From NCBI GenBank assembly GCA_021613535.1, contig CP075495.1, positions 8,060,001 through 8,124,000 of the forward strand: 64,000 bases of DNA. The letters are read 5' to 3'. The notes under the pieces are model-generated. The model did not search any database. It saw only the letters and a program-made list of their open reading frames with translations, and was not told the DNA's origin. The position numbers and the translations under genes are program-made. Positions 1 to 14,043 of the stretch are shown here, piece by piece. The stretch's first letter is position 1. Every line of letters starts with the position of its first letter. This DNA comes from Adineta vaga (taxonomy: Eukaryota > Rotifera).

Positions 1-493
1 TACACAAACATTCGAATAGTTTTCTTTCATCAAAATCAAGAGAAAAAGTTGTAATCTCTATTTTTCCCAGCTATATTGCTTCAATACATATATAAATGTA
101 TCTATGTCACTAAACATCAACGAGTTAGCCTTCAAACAAAGGTTTATTTTCATACTCGTACATAACTATTATATTATCTTTTGACAGATTCTATTGCTCA
201 AACAATGTGTCATTCAACTTTTTTCATTATCATCAATTCAATCAAAAACTGTCGCTCAAGAAATCATCAATTTCAATATATATATATGTATGTATTTTTA
301 TACAAAAGCACTCATATAAGGCGTAATAATAAATAAATATTAATATTCTTTACTTAAAAAAAAGGAGATATATGTATAGATATATATAATGTGAAGAAAA
401 GCTAGTGCAAAAGAAAGAGAAGAGTGAAGCACTGAAAGGCGATTAAAATAAAGTTGTTATTAGTTATTTTTTGTTTCTTTTCTTATGATTCTA
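1..493. other. AT-rich non-coding flank downstream of the TNFAIP8-like gene
   Basis: No open frame with coding character is seen. The stretch holds short TA runs and poly-A tracts and probably contains the 3' UTR of the minus-strand TNFAIP8-like gene. A TTTATT near 142 would read as AATAAA on the minus strand and could be its polyadenylation signal. Confidence 0.4.
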
Positions 494-2498
494 TCAAAGT
501 AATCCAGCATCCATTAATGAATGCATATCTTCGACAATATCTTTAATAATTGCACGATTGCTTGTTGCATTTGGATTGAAAACATAATCGAGAAATTGTA
601 AATTAGATACATAATTATAAATATAATCAATACGTGTATGAGATTTTTGTGTTAAATGTGTTGAAACAATTTTATGAGTTAATTCTTGACATTCTTTACA
701 CATTCGTGTTAGAAACAGACGATCGAATGTAAAATCCACTTCATAAAATGTAACGATAGCTTTTGATAATGAATGAAATCGATTACGAAAATCATCGATT
801 AATTTACTTTCGAAATCTGTAAATAGATTATTTTTATATAAAATACCCAATTTAACAATAGTTTTAATAATTGCTTTTAATAATTTGTCAGCTTCTTTTT
901 TACTACCTGAATAACCACGTATTAATTTATGTAAATTATCTAATACACGACCACTTGTTTCATCAATAAAAACTTTCGCAACTGATTTTGATGAAATTTT
1001 ACTAAAAAAAATGAAGAATTTTAGTCAAGAATGAAAGGCAACTTCGAATCTGATTACCTTAAAAGTTTCTTTTGAGCACGTACACCAAGACTTTGTGCTG
1101 AAGCACTTGTTGGTAAATCATCTTCATCAGCTAGAAAAAAAAATCGATATTGATCTTAGACAGAATTACATTTGTTTGGCTTGTCTATGAAAATAAGAGA
1201 TTAGAGATGAAGATTTTCAATTGTTATCAATTGAATAGTAAAAATAGAAATTGTTTTTCTATATTTAAAATTGTTTTAGAACACAAGATAACAAAAAAAA
1301 GTCAGTTACTCACACTCAATAGCTCCTTCTAATTGTCTGGCAAGTTGCAGCGAAACAGAAACAGTTGTCGATGTGTTTGCTGCTGCTGCTGCTGATGCTG
1401 CTGCTGTTGTTGTCGTTGATACTAACTTATGATTTGATTTAGAGGTCATAATACGATTTTTCGGGTAATAGTTTTTTTTAATACATTAGAAAATCTAATG
1501 ACAATAATTGAATAGTATATTGAAACAAGTAGTTGATACGATCATAATATCTCGTACGTGTATGACGTATGTTCAGTTTAGACGATGTTACTTGTTTTTC
1601 CACTTTTACTGAGTTTCTATTCTTCCTCTCGGTCGACTCGTAAGATGTAAAAGATAGATAGATAGAGGAAGAGAGAGAGAGGGAGAGCGCGCAAAGAAAA
1701 AGAAGAAGAAGTAGAGGAAACAATTTAAAAACTAAATAATATTTCAAGAGAAAAACACAATTTTTAACGTTTGATCTACAGGTATTTGACATTCATTTTG
1801 CAACCATATATTTGATATTTTCTTTTCTTCGTTATATAGAATCGACGATGTTAAATATGATTACGAAGTATTAACAAAGAGAAAAGGAATCGATATATAG
1901 GTATCAATGAATGTTTTGTTTTGATTTTCAGAATAAAAAATCTCGTAATATTGCACGAGAATGCGAACATGTGTCAATTGATAACATAAGTGTAAATGAT
2001 GACGAAAAAAAAACAAGATTTATATGCATTATTTGTCTTGCTAGGAAAAAAACTCAAGAAGAAATGTCATCTCGTTTTCAAACTATCATAATTCAAGTTG
2101 CATATCTTTTTTTCTCTAATGATTGGTATTCATGGTTCATTAAAAAGTCTTATGATAGATGATGACGGGAAAATGGAAAGCATTCATGTGTTCATGACAT
2201 AAGATATATAATGGAATTATTCATCGAGAAAGCAAAAAAAGAAACAAGTTAATCAGAATAACAATCTTCATAAAAAAACACTTTTCTCAATTTTTATGAC
2301 ATCAAAATAGTTTTGACAAACGTATCCAATGCTTTCTTTTCCGGACGATTACATAAAACAAATCTTTTCTTTCCTAATTCTAGATAAATAACTAAAACCG
2401 TTGTACATACCACTATCTTCTTCATCATCAACTTCTTTAAGATATTTTTCAACTAATTTTGTACTTCCTTCGATTATTGAATCTTTTTTGTCTGTCAT
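494..2498 (-). CDS. TNFAIP8: TNFAIP8/TIPE-family protein with two alternative first exons
   Basis: Cytosolic TIPE-homology protein; the family binds phosphoinositides and regulates apoptosis and inflammation. The large last exon (494..1001) and the exon 1058..1130 join in frame. They align along the vertebrate TNFAIP8 domain, with blocks such as GVRAQKKLL, IDETSGRVLDNLH, KEADKLLK, LGILYKNN, FTFDRLFLTRMCKEC and THLTQKSHTRI. Two coding first exons exist. The distal one (2411..2498) starts MTDKKDSIIEG and ends at GTATGT; the proximal one (1314..1449) starts MTSKSNHKLV, carries an Ala/Thr run and ends at GTGAGT. Both end in phase 1, so either can join the exon at 1130. The domain is complete from the second exon on, so the isoforms differ only in their N-terminal tails. 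I have no expression data to show that both are used. Confidence 0.9.
1375..1425 (-). repeat. Trinucleotide run coding Ala/Thr tract in proximal TNFAIP8 exon
   Basis: A GCA/ACA-type repeat (read on the minus strand) encodes a Thr run followed by Ala runs just after the proximal start codon. It is low-complexity coding sequence and a likely site of length variation. Confidence 0.7.
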
Positions 2499-4040
2499 AT
2501 TTTAATTCTAAATAAACATAAAATAGAATAAGTATGACGTTTTTTTTTTGACTCTACGAGAATCTTTCATGAAGAATTCCTCCTTCTTATCTTCTCATCT
2601 TCTAATATGTTGACATCGGCGACAGTAAAATATTGTTAAATTTGCTTTTATCTCATGATCAGAACATTTACTTTTGTTGAAATTATTCCAGTTAGTTGAT
2701 GATAGTGCAACAAAATTTAGAGTAATTCTAATTTGCAATTTAATACAAAGATTGTCATTTTGACATATCAGAAAAAAACATATCTCCGAGATTGATTATT
2801 GAGAAAAGGAAATATCAGATCGTATTTTTTTTAGTGAGGAAAAATATTTCCGTAGGATATATATATATATCAATCTATTTAGTTACACGTTATGAATAGC
2901 TCTGCTTTTCTGAACTTTGTTACTTAAGTACAATATTCGTATAAATTTTTCGAATAAATTATACTAATCAGATTGTCAATAGAGTACACAGTTGATTCGA
3001 TTCTCCGCTTGAAATGCTACTTAACAAAGTAGTATATATATTTTGTTCTCATAAAGTAATTCTTTTCGTGATTAAATATTAACCAGAAAATTTCAGATTA
3101 GAAACTTACTCGAAGTGTGTTGATTTGTACTTGATTTGTTGGAAAATAGTAGGCAATAATCTCTCGATCGAATTACTTTATACTCGAGAAAAGAGGAAGA
3201 ATCTTGATTGCTGGTTTATCTCAATCTTCACTTTTCTTAATTGTTGTTGATATATGCGTAATAGTATGTTGTGTTAAACGTGTGCTGATCGAATCGTTTG
3301 ATTCTTTATCTCTCGTTCTAACCCTGCACGATCTATTCGTCGTTGGTTATATTCTATAGACCAAAGAAAAAGAAAGAAGAGCGAAAGAGAAGGTAGAAGA
3401 ATTAGATCATCGAAGCTATATGATTATGATGTTGTCGTCGAATTGAATAGGTCCACAAACGATAGACATGTGTCATAGTTTATCGATTAGTAGTTATTCG
3501 CATTCTGTCGTACATCACATTAGAATAAATATAGATAGTTCTAGTTGGTAGATAAATGTCAGATGTATTTTCAAACAAATGTTTTCTCTTCTTTTCCTCG
3601 ATACGAAATAGACCTTAAAATGCGAGAAATTTAGATAAATACTTTTATGGAGATCCAATCATATGATAGAAGAAAAAAGACAGACTCAAGTGATGGAAAT
3701 AAAAAACAAGTCTCTAAATCAATCAATTAATAATGTCTGTCCATATTGATCGAAGAATAAAGTATATAAATAATACAATTTCTTCTTCTTTTTTCTGATC
3801 TAATTGAATATTGGAAAAAGAATTATAAAATGAAAATAAAGAAGACATTTTTCCAAACATAGATCAACAAATGTCGATATCAAAATGATGTTGTATACAT
3901 TCTTTTATATCTCATTTCAGTAATATTATCGATCAGATTATCTTTAGTATTTATTCATCAAGAGATATAATCATATCTTCTTCATTCAATTTGCAAAACA
4001 CATCGACGCACTTGAATGTAAATATCCATTAATCGTTTAT

Positions 4041-4060
4041 GTATATATATATATATATAT
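4041..4060. repeat. TA dinucleotide microsatellite
   Basis: An uninterrupted alternating TA run of about 19 nt in intergenic DNA. Confidence 0.8.
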
Positions 4061-4142
4061 GACATGAATTATAGATTATTCTTTAAATCAAACAGATGTT
4101 GTTTAGAGTGACAAAATTCAATCTGACAAGAAGGTTACTGAC

Positions 4143-4460
4143 AAGCGTAATCATTGTTGTCATTTTGATAAACGACAAGCTCATCATTTTCATCTGCACT
4201 ATCGTCATGAAGATTTTGATATATCTTACTGTTATCATTTGCTTCGTCTAGACAAAATCAATCACAAATATCATTGATCCAATAGAGAGAAACTGCACAT
4301 GACGATGATATTTTTGTTAAAGTTTGTTGAGTGTTCATCTCATGATGTATTCTTTTCTTTGATAATACAACGTTCGATGTCAAGATCGTTGGATCAGTCA
4401 TCACAAAACCACTTAAATCCTTCGATATTTGACCTCTTAGAAATATCACTTTGGTATACT
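4143..4460 (-). other. Possible small unrecognised coding exons
   Basis: On the minus strand an open stretch begins after a plausible acceptor (ATTCTTAG) near 4460 and runs to a stop at 4258. A second acceptor (TTTTGTCTAG) lies near 4257 and opens a short acidic frame (EANDNSKIYQNLHDDSADEN...) that stops near 4143. The second piece has the codon flavour of real coding exons. The donor that should link them was not found and there is no recognisable family. It could be the 3' end of a small gene, a decayed gene or chance. Confidence 0.2.
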
Positions 4461-5670
4461 AAGAATGCAGCACTATCGTACTTAGTTTCATATTGAATAT
4501 ACCCACTAAAGTACTATTCGAAAGAATGTAAATATAGATCAAAGTTCAGAAAATCATGCCGATTTTCTTTTTTTGGCTAGAATGGAGTATCTGCAATATA
4601 TCATGTATGTGCGTGATAATAATATATGAAAGTATTTTTTCAAAATGAAAAATCATACTCTACATAAAGTATCATATAAGCAGTTTCTTAACAATTCATA
4701 GAAAAAGTACTCACTATATTTCATAAAATTCTGTTAAGATAATTTTTTCTATTTTGTATGCATATATTGGTTTAAGGAATTACTGATGTAAATTTTTAAT
4801 GCATCATTTAATCCCAGAAACTGATGGGTTTAATCAAACGTTTATTAATATCAATTGTTCGATGATTAGTCATAATTTAAAAAGTATATTTCCGTTATTA
4901 TCTAATAGACGTGAAGTATTTTGAATTATCATTGTCTCTAAGTAATTAATTTGATTTAAATCTATCCTAGGTAGTAGGCAATTTATGAGGAAACTATCTT
5001 TGTTTTTTGTTTTACTACGATCCAAGAATCGCTATTCGTTCTTTTATTTTCAGTGTGAGTTTATGCTTGTTTGGGTTTACATGATTTACTACGCACACGC
5101 AGAAAAAAACGAAAAAAAAACAGACAAAAAAAGAAAACGAAAGAAGTAGAGTGACCGATTCGATTGTAAACTTATCGATAATTCATTTCTTTTTCTTTTA
5201 ACAATCGTGTTGTTTCATATTTGTCTAATAGGAATAATTGTTAGAAGAAGACATGGACTGACGGAAGTAAAGTTAATATAAAAAAAGAGTGATCGCTGCT
5301 TTTCGTATGTTCACCATATCCGAAAGATAGACAAAGAGAAAGAAAACAAAATAGTGATATTGATATATATATATATACGTATGGAGAGGGAAAGAGAGAG
5401 AAAATGAGTACACAACAAGGGATAGATCATGTAGAAATGCTCACACTAAAAATAAATATACATCTATACAAAGAGCGAGAAGACATCAAGTGCGAGTCAT
5501 CTGTTTAATATATATTCTAGAGAAGTAGAAATTAACAGACGTATCAGATCAGAATTTAAAGATAAACAATAACAAACAACAGCAACAACTCACATCAATG
5601 TATTGTTTTTTTCTGTGAAAAACTGAGCGCAGAAAAACACGAAAAGAAAAACGAAAGATATATGTATATA

Positions 5671-5685
5671 AGAGAGAGAGAGAGA
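5671..5685. repeat. AG microsatellite
   Basis: Short uninterrupted AG run downstream of the MED13 stop codon. Confidence 0.7.
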
Positions 5686-5930
5686 TTGGCTTTGATTCAC
5701 ATCCACACATCAAGATTTATCTTCGTTGTCTGAATTGACAAATTCGAAGAAATCAACTTTACTGTTATATAATAGAAACAAACAAAGATTGTGCCGGTGT
5801 GCCAATATGGCTACAAAAAAGAACGACAACACACAAAGAAAACCGAAAGAAAAGAAAACCAAACAAACACATGATAACAACATTGCATCAAACAGCAAAC
5901 ATGCAACAATGAAAATTCGATATGTATATA

Positions 5931-8900
5931 TCATACAAATTTCACGAAAGCATGATATAATCTCAATAATGTTTCCATATGAATTGGTAGACAACTAGCA
6001 CGTTCATTTGTTTTTGCATCAATTAATAACCAAGATAAACGATTATATGATTCCAAAACATGTCTGAAAAAAGCAAGAGAAAAGAAATTTATCAAGAAAA
6101 TCTACTTTATTTTATTTTATTTCATACCTTAGTACAACATATGTATAATTTGAATCTAATGGATGAGTTAATTTTTGATCATTACTCTGAGCAAATAACA
6201 TATCATCTGAATGTTGAGCATTAGGTACACTAACATGTAATGTTGCTTTGAAAACACTACAAGTATTATTTGTTCGCTGATTAAGTTTACCATGTAACAT
6301 CCATAATGGTAATGGATTTAATGTTCCAATTGTTGAAACATAAAAGCCAAGTGCTAATGGTTGTTGATGCAAAGATGGATGGTCATTCATATCGATTTCG
6401 TATTCAAAATGTGGATAGGAATTAGATTTAAGATTTGTACCATTGGAAGAATTGCCATATGGATGATTACCATTATAATCATGTTGAGCATTGGAAGTAT
6501 TACCTAGCCGATTATGGTGACCACTGGATAGACCATTTGTATTACCATTATGATTCATATCGAGACCATAATTGGAAGAAAATTCCATATCAACTGGAGT
6601 AGGAGATGTTATATTATCAAATGCTTCATTGGGTGGCCCTTCAGGATCAAGATCTTCAAATAATTTACTAAATAGATCATCTTCATTATCAGCAGTTGAA
6701 CGATGATCATTTTGTCGAGGCATCGTTTGAACATGCTAAAGAAAAAATTGAAATGAAAACAATCGACAACATGAATATACAGTGATTCAATATAAAGTTT
6801 TTTTCTCTATTTACCTGCACAGAAGCGGACGTTGGTAATGTGAGAATATGTGTCACAGATACATCGTCTAAGACTTGACCACCATTTTGCATTGTTGTTG
6901 CATTATTATTAGGTGCTTGTGTTCCACGCATTTCTCCAAGTTCTAATGATTCAGGTAGAACAGTTAATGATGGATGTGTTTCCATTGATATTAAACATGC
7001 GGATAAAATCACAGGTTGATCATGACAACGTAAGATATGACACATTGAACAGGAATCACGTATTAACGTTGCACAGCGGACAAGATTTTTTTTCGATAAA
7101 ATTATTCCCCAACCTAGATGAAAACAAAAAAATATTTTTATGTCTTTTTTCTTCTTTAAATATTGAATTATACTTTTTAATTCGCCATGTCCAAGTCTTC
7201 CTAATCTTCCAATTACAATTCTCCAAGGCATAGTAGTACTTGTTACGACACGTATAATAAAATCCCATAATTTTCGTAAGCCAATTCGCCGAGCATGTTG
7301 TACTTTTCTTCGATGTCTACAAAGACAAATCAATTTATGATTAGATTTTCGTGTTATTCTAGGAATTTGAATATTACCTATCAGGTACTTCAATATTAAT
7401 TGAGCATGTTTCTAATAATTCTCCTCTATCATCTGAACATGACGCTAATAGATAACGTTGATCATCGGATAGACAATATGAACAGAATAATATGCTTCCA
7501 TTGATATTTGTCTGTTCAGTTATATCAGCAAATGCTTTAAAACGAAAATCAGATTTCGGTGAAAGAATATATGCTGGTGTATAAAGTTGCATAACCTAAA
7601 AGAAGAATAAAATAAGTGTCTATATGGAAGGAATAATCGTATGAATTGTATTTACAATTTTTGCTGGCATTTTTTCTTCGGATGCAGCTGGACCAAAACC
7701 AGTTAATGATTTTGCTCTCGTTGTATAAGATATGGTTCGTTTCAATTGTCCATATACATTAAATGCTATACGTTTCAATTGAGTTAAACGTAATTCAGAA
7801 TCTGATTCAACTTGTTGACTTATAATGGATTCAAATGGAATGATCTAAAGACAGACATGATATGTTGTTTTATTAATCATATAAAATTCTTTTTTTTTCA
7901 AATTTTATTTACCTGTATATTAACTCGAATGGAAGTTTTATCTGGTAAATCTTTAATCAAATCCATATAAGCACGGAAAATAGCCTTTTTAACATAAGCA
8001 TCCATCATATCATCAATATCTGTATTGTTATTAGTATCATTCTCATCTGTAAGTGTTGCTGTTATTTCATATCGAAATGCATCAATAAGATAAATAACAA
8101 TAAAGAACTGATCATCATTTGATGTTCGTCCTTGATGAAATGATTCGAATGCTTGAAGATCAACTGGATCGACTTGATGACCATTTACAAATGTTCCATT
8201 ACTTAGGGATGAAACATTATTTGATGATAAACTTAGAGTATCAGTCGTAGTTGATCCTGTTGTATAGATATTGTTTGTTAGAAGATTATTTCCTGTCGTT
8301 GTTGATGCTGTCGTTGCAGATGATGCTGTTGATGAAGGAGAAAGTGCATAACCACTATTTGCTAGATCATTATTAGATGTGTGAAGATCAAACGACGACG
8401 ATGAAGAATTGGAAAGATCATTTGGAGTACGAAATACATCACGACGTGTTGAACCTTCTTCTAATAAGGTATTGTCAAATGTTTGTGTGGAAAGAAGATT
8501 TACTGAAAAAAACAGAAGGTTAATATTAAATATAGACATATGAAATCAAATTTCAAAACTTGAACTTACAAAGTTGTCCTTTGATTGTTTGAGCATAAAG
8601 TTTTAATCGTTTTCCAAGTGGATGCGTTGTTTCATGATCTGTAAACCATTGATCAACATTTGGTAAGGTTGTTGAATCATTATTTGATTGTGTTACACGT
8701 AAAAGACCTTGATCAGAAAAGAGTTTCAATAATGGTCTATGTAAACCTAATCGACATAATTCATAATGTGTTGATAATTCTCGAAAATATGTTTTAGTCA
8801 TTGAACATATATAATCATTATCTGGTACAACGCATACATAGGCTATATCTTTGCCTTTAGAATATGGTTCAAGACATAGTTTATCCCAGAATTTGAGACT

Positions 8901-11900
8901 ATATGGTGCTAACATCACCCATTCTCGATCAAGACCAGCAAGAACATATGGTATTGGTTGTGGTCCACTGATTTGATCTTCTAGCTGTACATGTTGATTT
9001 TGTACATATAATAGTTGATGAAATGATTTCCATGTTAGTGGACCATCTATCGTACTCCATAGACCGTTAACATTACGTTTCTTTAATGCTTCAACTAATA
9101 GCGGTTGTAATGAACGTAACATAGTTATTAGTTGTTGATCAGAATCAAGTGGAACTACAAAAAAGAGATAAAAAGCAAATGTACATTCTGTTTGTGAACG
9201 AATATGACTTACATGTAGAATACGACCATTGATGTAACCAATGATGTTTTTCTAGATCATCACCAATTAAACCATTGACAATATTTCGAGATTGTTCAAT
9301 TGCTACACGACATGCTAAGTTTTCATCTAAATAAAACAAAAATGAAATTGTTGCATTTATATAATCGAATTTAGAAGTGATCTACGCAAATTGTATTGAA
9401 TTAATTAGTTAAATTACTAAAATCAATGAAGATCTAGAGGATAATTTTGTCATATAGACTTAATAGCGTAGTAATCGATTCTAGTTTTTTTTCCCAACAA
9501 CTCTACTATTTATAAGTTTGATAAGAATATTCTTATGTGCATGCAAATCTGATTAGTGTATTGAACATGACAAGACATGATTTTAAACTTACATTGATAG
9601 ACCGGTTGTTTTAATATCTGAGAAACATCTGACTCAAATTTCTTCTTTGAAGGTAAAGCTTGAATATTTTTATTTATAAAATAATCGAATGGTGATGGTA
9701 AACATTCTTTACGTTCGATTAATTCTAATAGATTAACAGGTAATTGATCAGTAGATGTACGATACTTTAAATCAGCTTTAAGACCAGTGATTTCCATTTC
9801 ATCTTCATAGAATAATCCCGATAAATAACTTAATCGTAGATTAACAACAGCAGAAAAACCACATGAACATAAGTTATTATTGTTATTATTATTATTGTTA
9901 TTCGTTGATGATATGGCTTGGTGGTGCTGTTGTTGTTGTTGCTGTTGCTGTTGAGGATACATGGAAGGATGTGAATGCATATGATAGGAAGATTGTTGAT
10001 GAGGATACATATGTGGATGATAAGGTGAATGTGTTGGTGGATTGGTTCCTCCTGCAGAGGTTGGCGTTGAAGGTGGTTTGATAAAATCACGTAATTTTTC
10101 TAGATACATTGTAGCATCTGTTCCACGAATATTTAATTCATTCGGTGTACATGCACATAGTACACATGAATCAAAATTCATATCACGAAAGAAATTCAAA
10201 ATACTATCATTTAATAGAACATTAAATAATAATGAATCAACTTCAGGTTGATTAGTTATTGTTGATTGAGAATATGGTGTTGGACTATTGATAGCTTGTA
10301 CACTACCAACTGATCGTATTGGAAATGGAGATGATTGTAAATCTGTTGAACGAATCGATGGATTATTATTCATAGGAGAATAAATATTTGGAGTAGGAAC
10401 ATTTGACATTGACATAGATGTATTTCGTATATCTGTTGACCGTGGTGTATGTTGTTGTCGAAGGATTTGTTGACTATTAAATGGACTTGCTGAATAATCA
10501 TTATTTGTCAATGTTCGTTTCCATTGTCGTAAAGGCTTATGATGAGTTGAAATTGATATAGAAAATGATTTTGATGGTTCATAACGTTTTGTACATTTAG
10601 TTAAAAGATTCTTTTTCAATGGATGATACGATGAATGATCTTCAACAGTAATGGATTCGAAAGGAACTATAATGGATTCTTGACTAAATTGATTGAGCAT
10701 ATCAAAGGTTGAAGCAGCACTACTAACACTATCGACCATGATAGCATAAGGAGAATGTAACGCTTGAAGTTTCTCGGAAGAAGATGATCCAGGTGGAGTA
10801 TTGTAAATTTGTTCCATTTCATGGAAAACTAAAAATAAAATATATTTGATCATTTAATCAAAACCAATTCAATAGTTGAGAATTTTGGAGATAATGCTGC
10901 TAGTCGATATTTACGTCTTTTTCTCTAATTGATTACAAACTTATCAAATCGTTGATTAGTCTTATATATTATGTCTGAACAATTATTTCTTTTTTACTCG
11001 ATCACTGATTAAGGATAAATAGTTCTTCAAAATCATATGCATATCAGACTGAGACTGTGAATGTATTGCTGATTTTTGTACTTTTCGACGTTAAAACGGT
11101 CATATCGTTTGTGAAACTAACCTCCGTTAAGTGATTTATTAATAGGAAATGAATTGCCATTAGTGTTCAATAAATTTGAGGGATGTGGTGGTGGTGGAAG
11201 TAGATGTACATGTGAATTGTCTTTACGCATAGGTGATTTAACACCACCATTTGAAAGAATATGTGAAAGAACATTTGAATTCGTATTTTTATTTTCATTA
11301 GTATCATGTGAATCAATAATTGTATCAAGATCTGCCATCGATGGACCATCCGTTGTATAGAATGATGCTTGATTTTGACGATTACTACCGGTTGGTGTCG
11401 ATGGTGCATAACTTGTTCGTGATGTTGAATCTTCATCATCATCATCGAAATCATATGGATCTGTTCGAGGTAATAAATGACCAGGACTAGGTGGAGTTGG
11501 TTGACCATGTCTATAGAGATGATCAGTTGTTATAAATGTTGATGAGTTATTTATTGCCAATGATGATTGTATATTATTAATTGTTGGATTTGTATCAGAA
11601 CGAAAACGTTTTAATGGTAATTGTAAAAAATTATCTGTCCGATGAAAATCATAGGTTTGTCTATGAAGTTCTCTTTCGTCATCTTCTACAATTGATGAAT
11701 CATCAAATGCAATTGTCGCTGAACGTTTCAATCCTCTTGATGATGTTGAAACTGGTGTAGGAGAATTTGTTTGCACCGAGGTTAAATTTGTGATAGGAGC
11801 AAGTACTGAAGGTGGACCACTAGCACTAACACTATTTGGTGTAGAAACAGTCCATTCATTTGTTTTATCATTGATTGTCTGTTGATTAGAAGGAGTTGGA

Positions 11901-13878
11901 TTATTAACAAGAGGTGATGAGGTTGATTGAGATGTTAAAGCATCATTTTGTGTTAATGTATTTGTATTTTCAATTGATTCTGAGAGATTTTCTGTTTTAA
12001 TACTTTCCGATTTTGTACGAATTGAGGACGGATCAGAGAGAACGGGCGGAGTAGTACGAGGACGACGATGAAATGGAATAAATGATGATAAACGAGTATT
12101 AGATGTTAAACATTGATGACATCGACATGTACGACGATTTGTGGGATCATTGATTAATAAACATTTATTATTTTCTTGTCTTAAAAAAAAAAAGACAATA
12201 ATTTATCGTTCATAATCTATGAATAACATACTTTTTATCAAGATCGATACAATTATTTCGTTGAGCACTGACTAATAATTGATTTGCTAGATTTTTTACA
12301 AGTTCATTGTCATGTTTAGCAGCATCAGATACGATATCTAATGATGTATTTGTTGTCGCTGTTCCTGATGATGTTGATGTTGAAATATTAGATGTTGTCG
12401 GAATTTTTGATTTTTTCGTTGATGATACATCAGATTTTTTATTTGAAGGTGTTGTTTCATTACTTGTAGTTGATTCATCATTCAAAGCAATTTTATATAC
12501 ATAACATGTGGGATAAAACATTCGAATATTACCTGAAGAACATTAATAAAATTATTCTAATAGGTATTTATGTCTAAAAACTCAAGTTTAGCAACAATGT
12601 TGAATATCTAATTTAAATCACTGTCTCATAACATCTTTATTTACATATGAACAAACGAGATAATCACCATTCATATGTCAATTCTTTCTCTTCGGATCAG
12701 ATACTACTGAATTGTTTATTGAAATCTGATCAAGGTCTATTCGTTCTTCTGACTTATATTATTTGATACTATCGATCAGTAACTCTACAATTACACGATT
12801 GATAATAACAATCTCGCGAAAGACATATCTCAACTCTTCTCGAAAGGTCTATAATAAATAATCAAATATCAGAATAATATGTATAGAAAACGAAACATAT
12901 TTCTCTCAAAAATCTTTAAGAGTAAAACTCCATACCAGCAGTGACTTCAACAAAGTCAGGTAGACCATCAATATGTCGAACTGGATAATTTCGTTCCCAA
13001 TTTTCTCTCAATGCATTCATATCAATATCTCTACTAACATGACCAATAAGCATTCCATTAATCCCATAAGGTGCCAAAATTACTGAAAAGAAAACGAGTT
13101 TAATTTCATGAAAAAAAATCTTAATTTTACCATTTGTTGGTGATGTTTTCTCAAAATCTTTGTTTGTTAAATTATAAATGTAACGATGTCGTTGAACATC
13201 AACACTTGCACATACTTTATTATCACCATGAAGAAAAAAGTTGAAATTAAATGAAAAATTTGGCACTTTAACATCAGAATGATCATTGAGTGGTAACACG
13301 AACCATTTATTAATACGAGCAAAGCCTTTCGATAATAAATATCTAAATGAAAAACAATTTACTCATTTATATTTTTCTTCATTTCAAAGTCATACTTTTC
13401 AATCATGTTATGTAATGCTTTGAATAACATTGACCGACAATCATATGACAATGCATTCTCATTCCATGAACCATTGGCTTGATGCATCGCTAAAATTAAA
13501 GGATAATCAATGTATAACTAAATTTATATTTTCTTACGTCTTAAATTTGGTAATTCCGATGGTAGATCTTCATTTATTCCAAATAACCAAAGTTCTTTTT
13601 CTGGTTTTTGTCCATCATCAGTTAATACCCGTCTCCATGCACATAATGTATCAGCACGTATTGCATTCCAGTATGCAATTAAAACAGGATCTTTATAATG
13701 ATTAGGTTCTAAACGATAATTCAATGAACGACGAAAACATTTCCATTTCATATCATTTAAACTTTGCTAAAAAAGACAAAAGAAAATTCGAAACAATAAA
13801 AGTAAGAAATCTTTAACAGATATTTACCAAAGCAAAGAGATTTGTGTGACAATGTTCAAGACTACAAGGTGCACTCAT
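5931..13878 (-). CDS. MED13: Mediator complex subunit 13
   Basis: MED13 joins the CDK8 kinase module to core Mediator in the nucleus. About 17 exons can be followed from ATG at 13878 ([17 protein letters not shown]) to TGA at 5931-5933. The N-terminal MED13 domain is clear: [41 protein letters not shown] and [11 protein letters not shown], then [10 protein letters not shown] after a longer intron of about 400 nt. The middle is low complexity (Ser/Thr/Asn, poly-Q, poly-N) but keeps [16 protein letters not shown] and [10 protein letters not shown]. The C-terminal half keeps [82 protein letters not shown] and the terminal [11 protein letters not shown]...[10 protein letters not shown]. No frame breaks were found. 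Only the exact borders in the low-complexity regions are uncertain. Confidence 0.96.
9871..9954 (-). repeat. Poly-Asn and poly-Gln tracts inside MED13
   Basis: Read on the minus strand, CAA/CAG codons give a run of nine glutamines and, after [14 protein letters not shown] codons give a run of about ten asparagines directly before the conserved [10 protein letters not shown] block. This is an in-frame expansion in the linker of MED13. Confidence 0.85.
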
Positions 13879-14020
13879 GATTTGGAATATTTGCTTTTTG
13901 GAGTAAGAACAAAAGAAATGATTAGAAATATTAAATAAATAATAATATTAATAAATGGTCTTGTTGTCGGATCATATTGCTGATTATAAATCCAACATTG
14001 ACCGGAAATAAATATCTTAA

Positions 14021-14043
14021 AAGAAAGAAAGAAAGAAAGAAAG
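14021..14043. repeat. GAAA tetranucleotide microsatellite
   Basis: Tandem GAAA units (about five) just upstream of MED13. Confidence 0.75.

Larger units (their letters stand above)
2499..5930. other. Intergenic region between TNFAIP8-like and MED13
   Basis: About 3.4 kb, AT-rich, with TA and GA microsatellites (TA run at 4041-4060; GA run near 5671-5685). No confident gene was found. The only stretch with some coding look is on the minus strand at 4143-4460 and is listed separately. The part next to 2498 presumably holds the distal TNFAIP8 promoter. Confidence 0.5.

Noticed and set aside
5710-5998. Overlapping open frames on both strands
   Set aside because: The minus-strand stretch up to 5931 is partly the MED13 last exon in another frame; the long frames are shadows without family support.
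6707-7393. Long minus-strand frame that looks like one 228-residue protein
   Set aside because: It runs through three MED13 exons and their short in-frame introns; splice sites and the MED13 alignment show it is not one exon.
9863-10251. Plus-strand open frames opposite MED13
   Set aside because: They come from the low-complexity poly-Q/N region read backwards and have no homology.
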